28,062 nucleotides of DNA from Chara braunii. Its lineage: Eukaryota > Streptophyta > Charophyceae > Charales > Characeae. Below the pieces are notes generated by a model. It was given only the letters and a program-made list of their open reading frames with translations. It ran no database searches and had not been told where the DNA came from. Location of the stretch: assembly GCA_003427395.1 (NCBI GenBank), contig BFEA01000635.1, positions 440,982 to 469,043 on the forward strand. Direction: 5' to 3'. This document shows positions 8,511 to 18,679 of the stretch, in pieces; position 1 is the first letter of the stretch; every line of letters starts with the position of its first letter. Made by a program: the position numbers and the translations under genes.

Positions 8511-10669
8511 TGCCCCTTTCGAGCCCATTTCTCCGGAATTGCTTGCAGCCCCGGAGATTTGTCTGGCATGTATTTGCCCGGCCTCGATAATGGCGTCTTG
8601 TCGTCGCCGCCCAACAACTTCCCCTCCGCCCATTTCACGTAGAATTTCATGGCTTTGCAGAAAACGTCGTCGCCGGCCGTCACGAGCGGCATCCACTGCC
8701 TCAATGCATTGCCAACTGCAGCGACATACTCCTTATCGACGAGCGACGAATCTTTTTGTGCCAACGTCCAGTGAGCTCCGTTCGGACGCTTTCCCAAAAT
8801 CAGCTTTTGGAAATCGAAGAACTTTTGTTTTTCGGCCTCCTTGCCGGAAGGGTTCCCTTGAATGGCCACCGGCCTTTCTTCATTCTCCCATGCCTCCCGC
8901 ATGTCCAAGAACGCGGTCTTCTGCGATCGCTGCTTAAGCATCTTGTGTCTCGTGTTTTCGTTGAGACTGACCTGCCTATACCCCGCGGAATCTCGGTCGG
9001 AGAACCACACTACTCTCGCTGGCCACGAGTGCATCTTCCACAAATCGAATATTTGCTCACCCTCCAACTCCTTCACAGCAGCCATGGTGTGTTGTTCGTT
9101 AACAAGGTAATAGCAGTACTTGTCCTTTTCCTCTGGCTTGAAGATATCTTGGTGAACCTTGTCAGCTTGCTCCGGCCTACGCGTCACCGGCTTGTAGATG
9201 GGTGCCAAAACGAGAGGGTTTTTCGTCCAGATCTTCTTCTCGCCGAAGTGACTCAGCATCGCATCCTTGATGTCGTCCACAGTTTCTCGACTTAGACTCT
9301 GGTGGTTGTAATATCTTTTCCAAGGCGGGATGTCGCAGACCTTCCTGGGGTCGATGAGCAGTTGGACGGGGAGCTCCTTCTCCACGATTTCACAGACATC
9401 GTTCCGCTCGTATTCGAGCCAGAACGCTGCCGCCTCGTCGCACTCCTGACCGGCAGGCCCTTCGCCACCGCTCGCCGCCTCAACAGTCTTCCGCCTTCGA
9501 GGTTTCTTCTGGCCATCACCTTCTTCACCTGCCACTTTCCGTTTCGATTTCCCCGAAGGTTCTCTCGAGGCCGCAACACCTGGATCGGCCGAATCTCCTC
9601 CACCCGCGGCTTGTCCTTCGCGGATGGTCAAACCATCGGGCCTCCTCGCTTTCTTACTTGCCGTCCCACCCTCTTCCTTCGTCGGCTTCTTTCCCGAGGC
9701 ACGTTCTCCGTCGCCACCTCCATCCCCGCCCATCAACGCCTCCGGTTTTCCTCTCATCCTCTTCATGCGGAGGGTTCCTTCCGCCACCTCCTGTCGCACC
9801 ATCCTTTGTCGCTCGCTCTTCTTCTCCGAAGGAGTCTGCTTCCCGCCAGAGCTTTCGCGGAAAGCGCCCATCCCTTCAGCCTCATTCCCTCCAACATCTA
9901 GCCCCGATCTTCTTGAATCTCTTCTCTTCTCATCTCGAAGCGAATACGTGTCGGCGCCGCAGCGGACCTTGATAAGTTTCAGAGTACCGACCCGTTGAGT
10001 CCATGTACCCTGAGAATGCAAGTCTGACGTGTTCCTAGGAGCATCTGGGCCGACCTGCGTGTGAACGCTGCGTCCCTCGACCCGAACCCCAACGTCTCGA
10101 ACTGGACTCCCGCGCCCTACTATCATACCTGGAGTTTCTTGAGCCAAGCCGGACGACCCCTTATGGGGTGGCAGAAGACGGAAAACATGCTTTGGTGGAA
10201 GAACCGGATGTTCTTTCGGGACCATCAGCGCGAGATCGAGATATTGCTCTGGTGATGGAAAACGCTTGCTGCCTCCATCGCAAAGGCCTTTCAAGTGAGA
10301 GCACAACGGCATGTTCGAGCCGTACCCCGCGAAACTCTTGATGGTCACGAGCACACCTTTAACACCTCTGATAGGCAGTCTGCGCTCATCGTACACGCCG
10401 TTAGTGTGCAGCTTGAGCAAACCTCCAGGAGTGTTTGCGCACGAGACGACGGTACCGAGAGGAACAACGTTGACCACTCCCCCAGCGTCTGTAACGCAAA
10501 TGGGTCGCATGAAAACAGCTGGCCCAAAAAGGTCCCCCTGAACAACGAAGTCCAAAAACCATGGTGCTCCATTTGTCTGCATATACTGAGGAGGAGGTTG
10601 CTGTACAGGTCGTCCCTCCCCGGGAACAGATGGTCCAACGCTTGTGGATGTGTTCTTTGCGGACGCCAT
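8492..10669 (-). CDS. 725-residue nuclear-type protein with a ParB/sulfiredoxin-superfamily-like domain
   Basis: The frame starts at a true ATG (10669) and is open for 725 codons, the longest in the window. Residues 1-150 form an unrecognised folded-looking region (WFLDFVVQGDLFGPAVF and similar). Residues about 150-410 are charged, with many Lys/Arg runs and a bipartite-like nuclear signal (KSKRK and KKPRRRK). Residues about 435-600 resemble the ParB/sulfiredoxin superfamily: a LLIDPRKV strand, YNHQSLSRETVDDIKDAM, then LVNEQHTMAAVKEL (compare the family box with Gly-x-His-Arg and a following Ala), RVVWFS and SLNENTRHKM. In ParB this fold binds CTP and centromere DNA; in related proteins it is a nuclease or precedes a methyltransferase. 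The match is by eye. Coding continues in other frames past 8492, so 725 residues is probably the N-terminal part of a longer protein. Dyad motifs lie upstream at 10755 and 10970. Confidence 0.65.
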   Translation of the reverse strand: MASAKNTSTSVGPSVPGEGRPVQQPPPQYMQTNGAPWFLDFVVQGDLFGPAVFMRPICVTDAGGVVNVVPLGTVVSCANTPGGLLKLHTNGVYDERRLPIRGVKGVLVTIKSFAGYGSNMPLCSHLKGLCDGGSKRFPSPEQYLDLALMVPKEHPVLPPKHVFRLLPPHKGSSGLAQETPGMIVGRGSPVRDVGVRVEGRSVHTQVGPDAPRNTSDLHSQGTWTQRVGTLKLIKVRCGADTYSLRDEKRRDSRRSGLDVGGNEAEGMGAFRESSGGKQTPSEKKSERQRMVRQEVAEGTLRMKRMRGKPEALMGGDGGGDGERASGKKPTKEEGGTASKKARRPDGLTIREGQAAGGGDSADPGVAASREPSGKSKRKVAGEEGDGQKKPRRRKTVEAASGGEGPAGQECDEAAAFWLEYERNDVCEIVEKELPVQLLIDPRKVCDIPPWKRYYNHQSLSRETVDDIKDAMLSHFGEKKIWTKNPLVLAPIYKPVTRRPEQADKVHQDIFKPEEKDKYCYYLVNEQHTMAAVKELEGEQIFDLWKMHSWPARVVWFSDRDSAGYRQVSLNENTRHKMLKQRSQKTAFLDMREAWENEERPVAIQGNPSGKEAEKQKFFDFQKLILGKRPNGAHWTLAQKDSSLVDKEYVAAVGNALRQWMPLVTAGDDVFCKAMKFYVKWAEGKLLGGDDKTPLSRPGKYMPDKSPGLQAIPEKWARKGQLVKRR

Positions 10670-11017
10670 TGTATTCCCACCCGTTGACTAGCACGCCCAA
10701 CCTCAGACCAACTCGGATGACTAATACGCCAAACCCCAGACCACTACAGAAGCGAAGTGCGAACTAACTCGGACTTAACGAAATGGAGGACGAAAAGGAC
10801 GTAAGAGATGGGTGTTCGAAATGCACACGAAGTCACAACAATCGGGTGAAGAATAGGAAAGACAGAAGTTCGGAGGGAAGACGATAACTGTTCGGAAAGA
10901 TTGCGACCCAACTAGATGCCCTCGAAACGAGTAAGATGTGGTTTATCGACAAGTGCGAAGGGGGTCGACAAGTGCGAACTAACTCGCAGTTCTCTAGACA
11001 AGACAACAATGACAACC
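10670..11017 (-). promoter_or_regulatory. Upstream region of the minus-strand gene with dyad motifs
   Basis: Two dyads lie here, at 10755-10776 (one arm mismatch) and 10970-10991 (TCGCAGTT right arm), plus a lone left half-site AAGTGCGA at 10951-10958. They sit about 90-320 bases before the ATG at 10669. No clear TATA box or splice acceptor is seen next to this ATG. The region runs into the sequence gap, so part of the promoter may be missing. Confidence 0.5.
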
Positions 11018-11732
11018 NNNNNNNNNNNNNNNNNNNNNNNNNNNNNNNNNNNNNNNNNNNNNNNNNNNNNNNNNNNNNNNNNNNNNNNNNNNNNNNNNNN
11101 NNNNNNNNNNNNNNNNNNNNNNNNNNNNNNNNNNNNNNNNNNNNNNNNNNNNNNNNNNNNNNNNNNNNNNNNNNNNNNNNNNNNNNNNNNNNNNNNNNNN
11201 NNNNNNNNNNNNNNNNNNNNNNNNNNNNNNNNNNNNNNNNNNNNNNNNNNNNNNNNNNNNNNNNNNNNNNNNNNNNNNNNNNNNNNNNNNNNNNNNNNNN
11301 NNNNNNNNNNNNNNNNNNNNNNNNNNNNNNNNNNNNNNNNNNNNNNNNNNNNNNNNNNNNNNNNNNNNNNNNNNNNNNNNNNNNNNNNNNNNNNNNNNNN
11401 NNNNNNNNNNNNNNNNNNNNNNNNNNNNNNNNNNNNNNNNNNNNNNNNNNNNNNNNNNNNNNNNNNNNNNNNNNNNNNNNNNNNNNNNNNNNNNNNNNNN
11501 NNNNNNNNNNNNNNNNNNNNNNNNNNNNNNNNNNNNNNNNNNNNNNNNNNNNNNNNNNNNNNNNNNNNNNNNNNNNNNNNNNNNNNNNNNNNNNNNNNNN
11601 NNNNNNNNNNNNNNNNNNNNNNNNNNNNNNNNNNNNNNNNNNNNNNNNNNNNNNNNNNNNNNNNNNNNNNNNNNNNNNNNNNNNNNNNNNNNNNNNNNNN
11701 NNNNNNNNNNNNNNNNNNNNNNNNNNNNNNNN
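11018..11732. other. Assembly gap (715 N)
   Basis: The bases are undetermined. The right edge opens directly into a TA dinucleotide repeat, the likely cause of the break. Open frames drawn across this gap have no meaning. Confidence 0.99.
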
Positions 11733-11971
11733 TATATATATATATATATATATATCAAGTCGGCGACCTCACAAGGGACAGGTGAGCGAAAATCGGGAAT
11801 TGATTCGGTGTTCAGTGTAGCAATATATCTCTATATTGCAAATATGTATCTATATCTTTATATATATATATATATGTAGATATCAGGTCGGCGACCTCAC
11901 AAGGGACAAGTGAGTGAAAATCGGGAATTGATTCGGTGTTCAGTGTAGCAACTAGGTATTGATTCGGGGTT
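11733..11971 (+). repeat. TA microsatellites and two copies of an about 68-bp unit
   Basis: TA runs lie at 11733-11755 and about 11858-11874. After each comes the same unit (about 11755-11822 and 11884-11951), with GTCGGCGACCTCACAAGGGA and CGGGAATTGATTCGGTG. The unit contains the 11-base palindrome GGTCG-G-CGACC and a diverged form of the dispersed dyad (11791, 11919; a third weak one at 11950). Its ATTGATTCG core matches the tip near 27951, so this may be debris of related element ends. Confidence 0.7.
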
Positions 11972-12999
11972 CGCCATGCGCAGCGACGACTGCAACTTGC
12001 GAAGGGGATCGAGCAGCTTTATACGAACGTTATCATGGCTATGGCGAAAGGTAATCGAGCTGCGGAACGCGGATCGGCTATGGCGGACGGGGTTATATCC
12101 TGAAGGTACAGACAGGGCATCTGGAAATGTGTTCGGACGTCGGACACAAAATAGGACAACTCAGGTTATATGATTTTACCTTCGTCGTGCGTTGAGCAAG
12201 CAACCAATCACCGAACCAGCTATGGTGGAGGGATATCGAGCTAGGAAGAGCGAGAACCGAGGAGCGAAGAGCGAACCGAACACAATGTGGCAACTGCGGA
12301 TGGAGTGAAGAGCGAAGAGTGAGCGGGCTATGGCGGAAGGTGGTGGGGGCAGAATACCAAATATCAGAACGTGCGAGGAAGCGATAGCGCGACTTGATCT
12401 GTGGAGCGCCAACAAAAGGGATAACTCGAGGGCTGCAACGCCTTTTATACTTTGTTGCAGCAGGCCTCGCGTCGGGATCAAGGTGGGGCTGAATCCATTC
12501 GCATATTGCACCCCTGGGCCCATAAAACGCCATCAAGGTGGGGCCGAATCGATTCGCGTATCGCACCCCTGGGCCCATAAAATGCCAAGGCCTATAAACG
12601 GTAAGGGGTACCGGAAATTGTCAGTCGTCGATCAACAATTTTCAACCACGCAGATGAACGGAGCCACTATTATGCCAGTGGCCCCAAAATCTTCGTCTAC
12701 TCCAGCGTGCAATGATGTGATAGTTCCCGAAAACAAGGGGCAGGCAATGTTATTTTCGCAGTTATAATCTGGACCGTCGATCGACATGATCCGACGCACG
12801 AGGTAAGGCGCAAGAATCTATAAGGTGCGGCGATTCGTTGTGCACTGAGGCGGTTCGTTGGGCGCCGAGGCCAGGCGACGGTTTATTTCCCGCCGAGGCG
12901 CGGCGATTCGTTGTGCGTCGAGGTCAAAAACACTGGAAATCTATAAGTTTCGGTGTCGCTGTCATTCGGACATTTTGCGAATGTGAACGGATCGATGCG
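11972..12999 (+). other. Intergenic region with short repeats and a promoter-like TATA plus short ORF
   Basis: A 54-base unit occurs twice (about 12481-12535 and 12536-12590), with CACCCCTGGGCCCATAAAA and a weak dyad in each. A TATAAA lies near 12593. About 60 bases later an ATG at 12653 opens a 37-codon frame to 12767 beginning MNGATIMPVAPKSSS. It resembles nothing I can name and may be the stump of a larger gene. GCGGCGATTCGTTGTGC recurs at about 12826 and 12899. No other coding sequence is supported. Confidence 0.4.
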
Positions 13000-14290
13000 C
13001 TTAGCCATGCACCATCATTATCGATGCGCTTAGCTCATCGCCATCAGCAACGCTCGCCATGCACCATCGCCATCGATGCGCTTACCTCATCGCCATCGAG
13101 ACGCAAAGCTATATCCCCCATCGCAGCCGTCGCGCTCGCCTGACCATCGCAGCGCTGACAATCGCCATCGCTCTCATCACATCGCTGGCCATCGCTGCGC
13201 CATCGCAACACTGGTACCATAGATGTCATGGCAACATTGGTTCCATCGTTGCGCCATCTCTCAATCGGTGCGCCATCGCTATCGCTGCCATCGCTATCGC
13301 TGCCATCGCTATCGCTATCGCCACCGCTGCCTTCGCTATCGCTGTTCCATCGCTGTCGTTGTCCCATCGCTGCGTCATCCCTATCGTTGTTCCATCGTTG
13401 CGCCATCGCTCTCCACCGCTGCGCCATCGCTCTCCACCGGTGCGCAATCGCTATCGCTGTTCCATCACGGCCATCTCTATCACTATCGCTGCATTGTAAC
13501 ATGTTCCATCGCCGCGCCATCGCTCTCCACCGCAGCGCTGGTCATCGCTATCGAAGCCCTGGCCAGTGTTATCCCACCGCAGCGCTGCGCGATTTCTCTC
13601 TCCATCGCCTCACGATCTCCCTCCATCGCTGAGTGATCACTCTCCATCTCACTCCATCACTGCGCGATCTCTCTCGACAACTGGGCAACCTCCATCCTTG
13701 CCCCAGAGGCTCTTCATTACTCGTGCGCGATCCCGCCATCGCCATTGTATTGTTGTTTCAGGTCGTCGTCGGTGCAGCCGCCCATCATTGTGGAATCGCA
13801 CGAAACAGGTGAAAGGTATGCTTAACGAAGGTTTAACTCGATGGAACTGATGTTGTGCATTCACAAAACTTGGTCATCGCTGTGCCTTCTCTCTCCATAG
13901 TTGCGGCATCGCTAACCATTGTTGCGCGTCCTCTCTCCATCTCTCTCCACCAATGCGCGATCTCTACCGACCTTTCGTCATCTATCCCCATCGTTGCGGT
14001 ATCTTTCCCAATCTATTTCCTTCGTCATCCATCTCCTTCGGTGCGCTATCTTTCCTAATCTATCTCCTTCGTCATCTATCTCCATCGTTGCGCTATCTTT
14101 CCTAATCTATCTCCATCGTCATCTATCTGCTTCGTTGCGCCATCTTTCTCCATTGTTGTGCTATCGCTAACCATCGTTGAGCCTGCTATCTCCATTGTTG
14201 CGCCATGTTTCTCCATCGGTGCGCAATCTCTCTCTCTCACTGCGGCACACCTCCCAATCAGTTCGTGATCTCTTTCCCTTCCTGCGCCAT
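13000..14290 (+). repeat. Satellite-like low-complexity array
   Basis: The sequence is a degenerate array of short units such as CATCGCTGCGC, CATCGCTATCGCTGC and CATCGCTCTCCACCG, drifting to CATCTATCTCCATCGTTGCG toward 14200. All frames on both strands translate to monotonous repeats (Ser-Leu, Ala-Ile or Asp-Gly-Ser), so the open frames here are by-products of the repeat. Confidence 0.9.
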
Positions 14291-14292
14291 CC

Positions 14293-14397
14293 ACCTTCTT
14301 CCCCAGAATATACAACGCACTTTCATTACAGTTGTCTTTAGACTGAAAGATGACCCGAATTCAGCTGTAATGACCAGACGTTGTATTCGGGGGAAGA
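14293..14397. repeat. Hairpin-forming inverted repeat of about 100 bp
   Basis: The left arm CTTCCCCAGAATATACAACG, with TCATTACAG following, pairs with the right arm that contains GCTGTAATGA and CGTTGTATTCGGGGGAAG. Arms of roughly 40 bases with a few mismatches enclose a short loop. It sits within satellite-type sequence and has the form of a small MITE-like or foldback unit. Function is unknown. Confidence 0.55.
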
Positions 14398-14599
14398 CTG
14401 TGACTCCATCCATCTCTCTTGGTGCACCATCTCTCTCACTCGGTGCGCCACCTCTCTCCATGTATTTGCATCGACGCGCCTGCCCATCGCTTTGCAATTT
14501 TTCTCCATCTTAAAAAATAGCACGCCATCTTTCCCTATTTCTTTCTTGCGACGATCTGTGGCTCGTACTACACGCAGAACAAGCCGGAAACAACTTGGA

Positions 14600-15300
14600 C
14601 TTGTACCCGCAGTTTCGAAATGAAAATGCTCGTTTACAAGTGCGAATTCATTCGCTTTTGAACCAACCAACCCCTCAATTTGTCCCTGTTTAGTCCATAG
14701 GTCAGAATTAACTCGCACTTGTACCCCCAGTTTCGTAATGAAAATGCCCGTTTGCAAGTGCGAATTTCTTCGCTCTTCAATCAACCATCCCCCTAAATTT
14801 CTTACTCTATAGTCCAAAAGTCTCAGTTTCATAGTGGAAATGCTCGTCTGCAAGTGCGAATTTATTCGCTCTTCAACCAACCATCCCCCAAATTTTTGAC
14901 TCTTTAGTCCACAAGCCCCAGTTTCATAATGGAAATGCTCGTTTGCAAGTGCGAATTTATTCGCTCTTTTGTTCCTCTTTAGTCGATAATTCGCGTATCT
15001 TCTCGGCCAAAAAGAATGAAGTCGTTTTGTATTTGCGAGTTAACTCGCCACTGAACCAACCACGAAGGCAATTTCTTATTGCACGGCGTAATCGAAATGT
15101 TCCTCTGAAGTGTGGATTTTTTAACACTTGAAATTTCTCGCTGTTTAGTGGAAAATACTGAATCGACTCGCACTTGTGTTCGATCTTGTTCCGACCATGA
15201 ACTTAATTTCTTACTGTACGTTGAATAAGTCCGAATCAGCTCGCATTTGTCCTCTCGCCTGAAAAAGTGCGAGTTTACTCAGACATATCCAAACCACTTG
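14600..15300 (+). repeat. Array of dyad-bearing repeats upstream of the DUF7869-like gene
   Basis: Four units of roughly 95-118 bases begin near 14610, 14728, 14824 and 14919. They share CAGTTTC, AAATGCTCGT, CAAGTGCGAA, TTCGCTCTTCAA and CAACCATCCCC. Each carries a 22-base dyad (14638, 14756, 14852, 14947), with a further one at 14699. Looser dyads follow at 15031, 15154, 15227 and 15265. It is the densest dyad cluster in the window and lies 230-880 bases before the ATG at 15515, a plausible promoter or operator array. Confidence 0.75.
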
Positions 15301-15514
15301 CACACTGAAGGAGTGGGTGAGGAGTCGGACTTGAGATACCACTTGAGCCTCACATCAGGGTCCGACAAAACGATATGGATTCAAATGTTGTTGTTCCACT
15401 GTTTTGTGATAAATATTTGAAATGTGAGTTTGCTCCCTCTTGTTTATTTCCCTGACCTCGTCATACGTTGACGTGATTTTCTTGTTGTACAGTTTCCTTG
15501 TGAATCGTCTTCAA
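15301..15514 (+). promoter_or_regulatory. Leader of the DUF7869-like gene with a splice-acceptor-like site
   Basis: The stretch GTGATTTTCTTGTTGTACAG ends at 15492 and has the form of a 3' splice site (pyrimidine-rich, CAG), 22 bases before ATG 15515. A leader intron with its donor further upstream is the simplest reading; I cannot fix the donor. One very diverged dyad lies at about 15420. Confidence 0.4.
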
Positions 15515-18500
15515 ATGGCTGTCCAATCCGTCTACTGTGTCACGCCACCGCCACCGTCACGACAACACGGAGAAGACGATGTTCGAGAACGTAGTTCTTG
15601 TGACAGCAGCCCGAAAGCTCCCTCTGATCGGCATTGGGGTTTGAAAAGGGAGTTCTCGATGTTGACCCCGACGAATCATTCAGGCTCGTCTACGACGTCC
15701 GCCCGACGTCGTTTTATTCGCTTTACCGACGTTCCCGACGGTCAGCGCGTATCTACAGCGCTAATCCCCGGTAGTGAGGGTGTTCGGGATGTCGAGACGT
15801 TTTCCGGTGGGTGGATGTTCATGGACACAGATTTCTGTGGTGTAGACTGTCAGATCTCGTGCGAACAGCGGGTAGACTGTCAGAAAGCGTGAAGTTACCC
15901 TAACTACAGTCGGTCGTTGGTGGACACAGACTTCTGCGGTACGCCCGACTGAAACGGATCTGATCGGGAACAGTGCGGTGCATTTGGTAGAAACGGGTAT
16001 GATAGGGACCAGGCAACGGTATGTGTGTGTGGAAGTGCGAAGATAGGTAAGAGAATTGCATGTGAAGCCGGAATAGTTGGCTCTCCGTCGATGACAGCGA
16101 CGGGTGCAACGAAAAATTGGCAGACTGGTTTTGTAGACAGATTTTTACAGTTCATTTGAATCCTCCCAATCTGATTTGCCGAGAACTGCTCTCACGGACA
16201 GATCGAAATTCCTAGGTGCAGCGCATAGGTCCCCGACCAAAAGCCAACCTGGAACTCCCGAAGCAGTCCTTCAAGTTTTGTCTCATTCCCTACCTGGAGA
16301 AAGGAGAAGATATAATCAGAAAAATAGGCCGGTTAGAAGGTCAAAACATTCGAAGAGGGCCAAATGTCGATTGAATGAAACTAACATTGCGCTCGTCCCG
16401 ACGTACAAATATTGTAAGAACAAGTGTCTTCGGGTCTTGATCATTGACGATATCAAACCAGTGTGCAAAGCCTATTACGAAATGTCCCTCGAAAGGAGGA
16501 TCGAGTGGTGGATGCAAACACTCGACAATTTCACTATCCTCGACGGCGGTCAGGAAAGAGTCCAACCAGTGCAGTGCAAACGCCGTGTGTGCATCGGCGG
16601 TTGGTGCAAAATAATAGGGATATGTTGAAACACATTTCGTCGATATAGCAAGTGCAAGTCGGACGGGGTCGTCCGTGGCCATCATGGTCAATGAGGATTG
16701 TTGAACCCGAGACCGGAGTATGTGAGCATGCTGGCTCGTGTGACAAGGTTCGTGGAAGAACATGGAGATGCTATGCCTAACGAAATGGTTGTGAGGGGGA
16801 CCTCACAACGACCCAAAGTTAGGCTCCCTGCTTTTTTCACGAAGCTCCTTGTATACGAGTCTGTCAAGGCGGACTTGGAAGCGGGGGGTCAGACCGTCGT
16901 TTCGGAGCAAGTCTTCTACTCCATATGGAGGAAGTACTTGTGGTATGCCGACCTTGCCAAGTCCAACTCGTTCACAAAGTGTGGCGAGTGCGTCCGCTTT
17001 AGACAGGCCAGAGACAACGCCTTCCTCCTTCGTGACCGTAGGGATTTTGATGAAAAGCACCTTAAACACCAACTACATCAGGTCGCTCACCTTGCGGATT
17101 ACGCTGACTGGAAACTTCGTTCCATTTTGAACCCCGCGGAATACCTCTGCCTTATGGTGGATGGAATGGATCAGAATAAGACAATCATTCCTCACATCGG
17201 CATGTATAGTTACTCCAAGGATCATCGACACGACATGATGATGAAAACGAACCTGACCGAGGTCGTAGCTCACGGCAGGAAACCGTCCATTTATGTGTAC
17301 ACGTATTTGCCTTTCTATGCGCACGGTTCCGATGGCACCATGACGTGCGTTATGCGGACTCTATGTGAGTTACAGGCGTCGGGAAAGAAATGGTCACGCC
17401 ACCCCCGCATCCAGGCGAACAATTGCTGGAGGGAAAACAAAAACCAATACCTTATGTGTTTGACCTCTCTTCTGGTGAAATTCGGGATTTTCGAAGATGT
17501 CAAAGTGGGGTCCATGCTCATTGGCCACACGCATACCGACATAGACGCGACTTTTGGTGTTTTCTCGAAAAAACTGAAGGACAACGACGCTTACACCATG
17601 AAGCAGTTGTTCTCGCTTATCGAGTCGTCGCACAAGATACCGCCGAAGTGCATTGAGCTCGATCACATTGCCGATTGGCGCGGGGTAGTGGATCGATACG
17701 TCGATAGAACCATCGTCGGAGTATCGAAACCGCATCTCTTCAAATTCTTCATGCGTGACGGCAGTTCCGTCATGGTGTACAAAAAGTACTGTACCGATGC
17801 AGAATGGATGCCGGAAGGCAGACCAGTTCACTGGTTCCCAGTTGTCAATGGCCAGTATGCAGGCCCTACCTCCCCTCCACAGCCATGTGTTATTCCCCAT
17901 GTCGTTAAAGACGATTTTCGGATGGCTCGTGACAGTGTCCAAAAATTTGTGGACGTCCTCGAACAGCATAGACACATGTGGCAGACATATAGGTAGGAGG
18001 AGGTCGATAAGCGGGAGGATGCTTTGTCTTACTGGAAAGCCATCTTCGTTGAGGCGGACGACATGATCCAAAAGCAAAAGAAGAAGGAGACAGAAGAGGG
18101 TGAGGAAGAGGATGTCCTCGGGGCGGACGAGCCGGAGATCTACCCTCACACCTTCTGGCCAAAATCAGTCGAAACTATGGAGGAAGTTCAAGAAGTCGAC
18201 CCTCCTTCGCCAGATGCTTCGCTTATATATGTAGGACCGAGGCGGACCGTCCAAAAGTGGACTTCGACCCTTGGCGCCATATAAACCAAGGTGATTTTCT
18301 GATTGTTAGGCCGCCTGACGAGGAACTGTCTCAAGGTGTCCCGTTCTGGGTTAGCAGAGCACAGTCTGAGGTTGTGGACCGTTCCTCGCCGCATTTCGGT
18401 TGTTTACGTATACAGTGGTGGGTGCCTACAAGTCACTCGTCCGATCTTCGCGAAAGGTACTCCGGGGCTTGGACGAAGAGGTGGAAACTTTCCACTTTGG

Positions 18501-18679
18501 ACGAGGAACAATGGCAACACACCGAAACCGTGACTTATTCTTGGAGAAGACCTTTTCGCAACGGGACGGATGAGAGCAAATTCGTGACAGGCCTTGCAAT
18601 ACCGACATCCGTTTGCGAGAAAGCGTTTGTGGCCTTGGGGGACGGTTGTCTTTCCGGTCCGTCCGACGTGCCCGTTTAG
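15515..18679 (+). pseudogene. DUF7869-like (RNase H-fold-like, transposase-type) gene with in-frame stops
   Basis: Exon 1 starts at ATG 15515 and runs to 16046, where AG|GTAAGAG forms a donor. Acceptor TTTTGTAGACAG ends at 16140, giving a 94-nt phase-1 intron that joins the frames exactly. Exon 2 runs to 18679. Motifs from 16695 onward: a CGEC zinc-type pair (about 16980), LMVDGMDQNK (about 17151-17180), QANNCWRENKNQ (about 17412) and IGHTHTDID (about 17520). These are the conserved blocks of the DUF7869 family, common in transposon-rich eukaryotes and thought to be RNase H-like. The family usually has Asp-Asn where this protein has Asn-Asn, so a possible catalytic Asp is lost. A C-terminal part (18255-18679) has IVRPPDEE, PFWVSRAQ and WWVP. 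In-frame stops: TGA at 15890, 15950, 16626 and 16692, and TAG at 17994. A one-base loss in an A-run near 18250 shifts the last segment. The 15515-15892 portion could instead be an independent ORF. Dyad array upstream. Confidence 0.7.

Noticed and set aside
4971-9901. Plus-strand open frames of up to 306 codons
   Set aside because: They are antisense to the long minus-strand coding frames and show Ser/Pro/Arg-rich composition typical of shadow frames.
10916-11820. Frames of about 250-290 codons across the N run
   Set aside because: They consist of undetermined bases plus TA-repeat translation.
12420-12770. LTR retrotransposon start (TATA, then short ATG frame)
   Set aside because: No paired LTR, primer-binding site or gag/pol domain is visible; only the short frame is reported.
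13044-14513. Open frames of up to 158 codons
   Set aside because: They are translations of the CATCGCTGCGC-type satellite in all frames.
15890-16694. TGA recoding (selenocysteine or readthrough) in the DUF7869-like gene
   Set aside because: The TGA positions do not fall at expected Cys sites of the family, no downstream hairpin stands out, and the same gene also has a TAG and a frameshift. Decay is simpler.
17394-18149. 251-codon minus-strand frame
   Set aside because: It is antisense to the conserved DUF7869-like blocks and has no recognisable motif.
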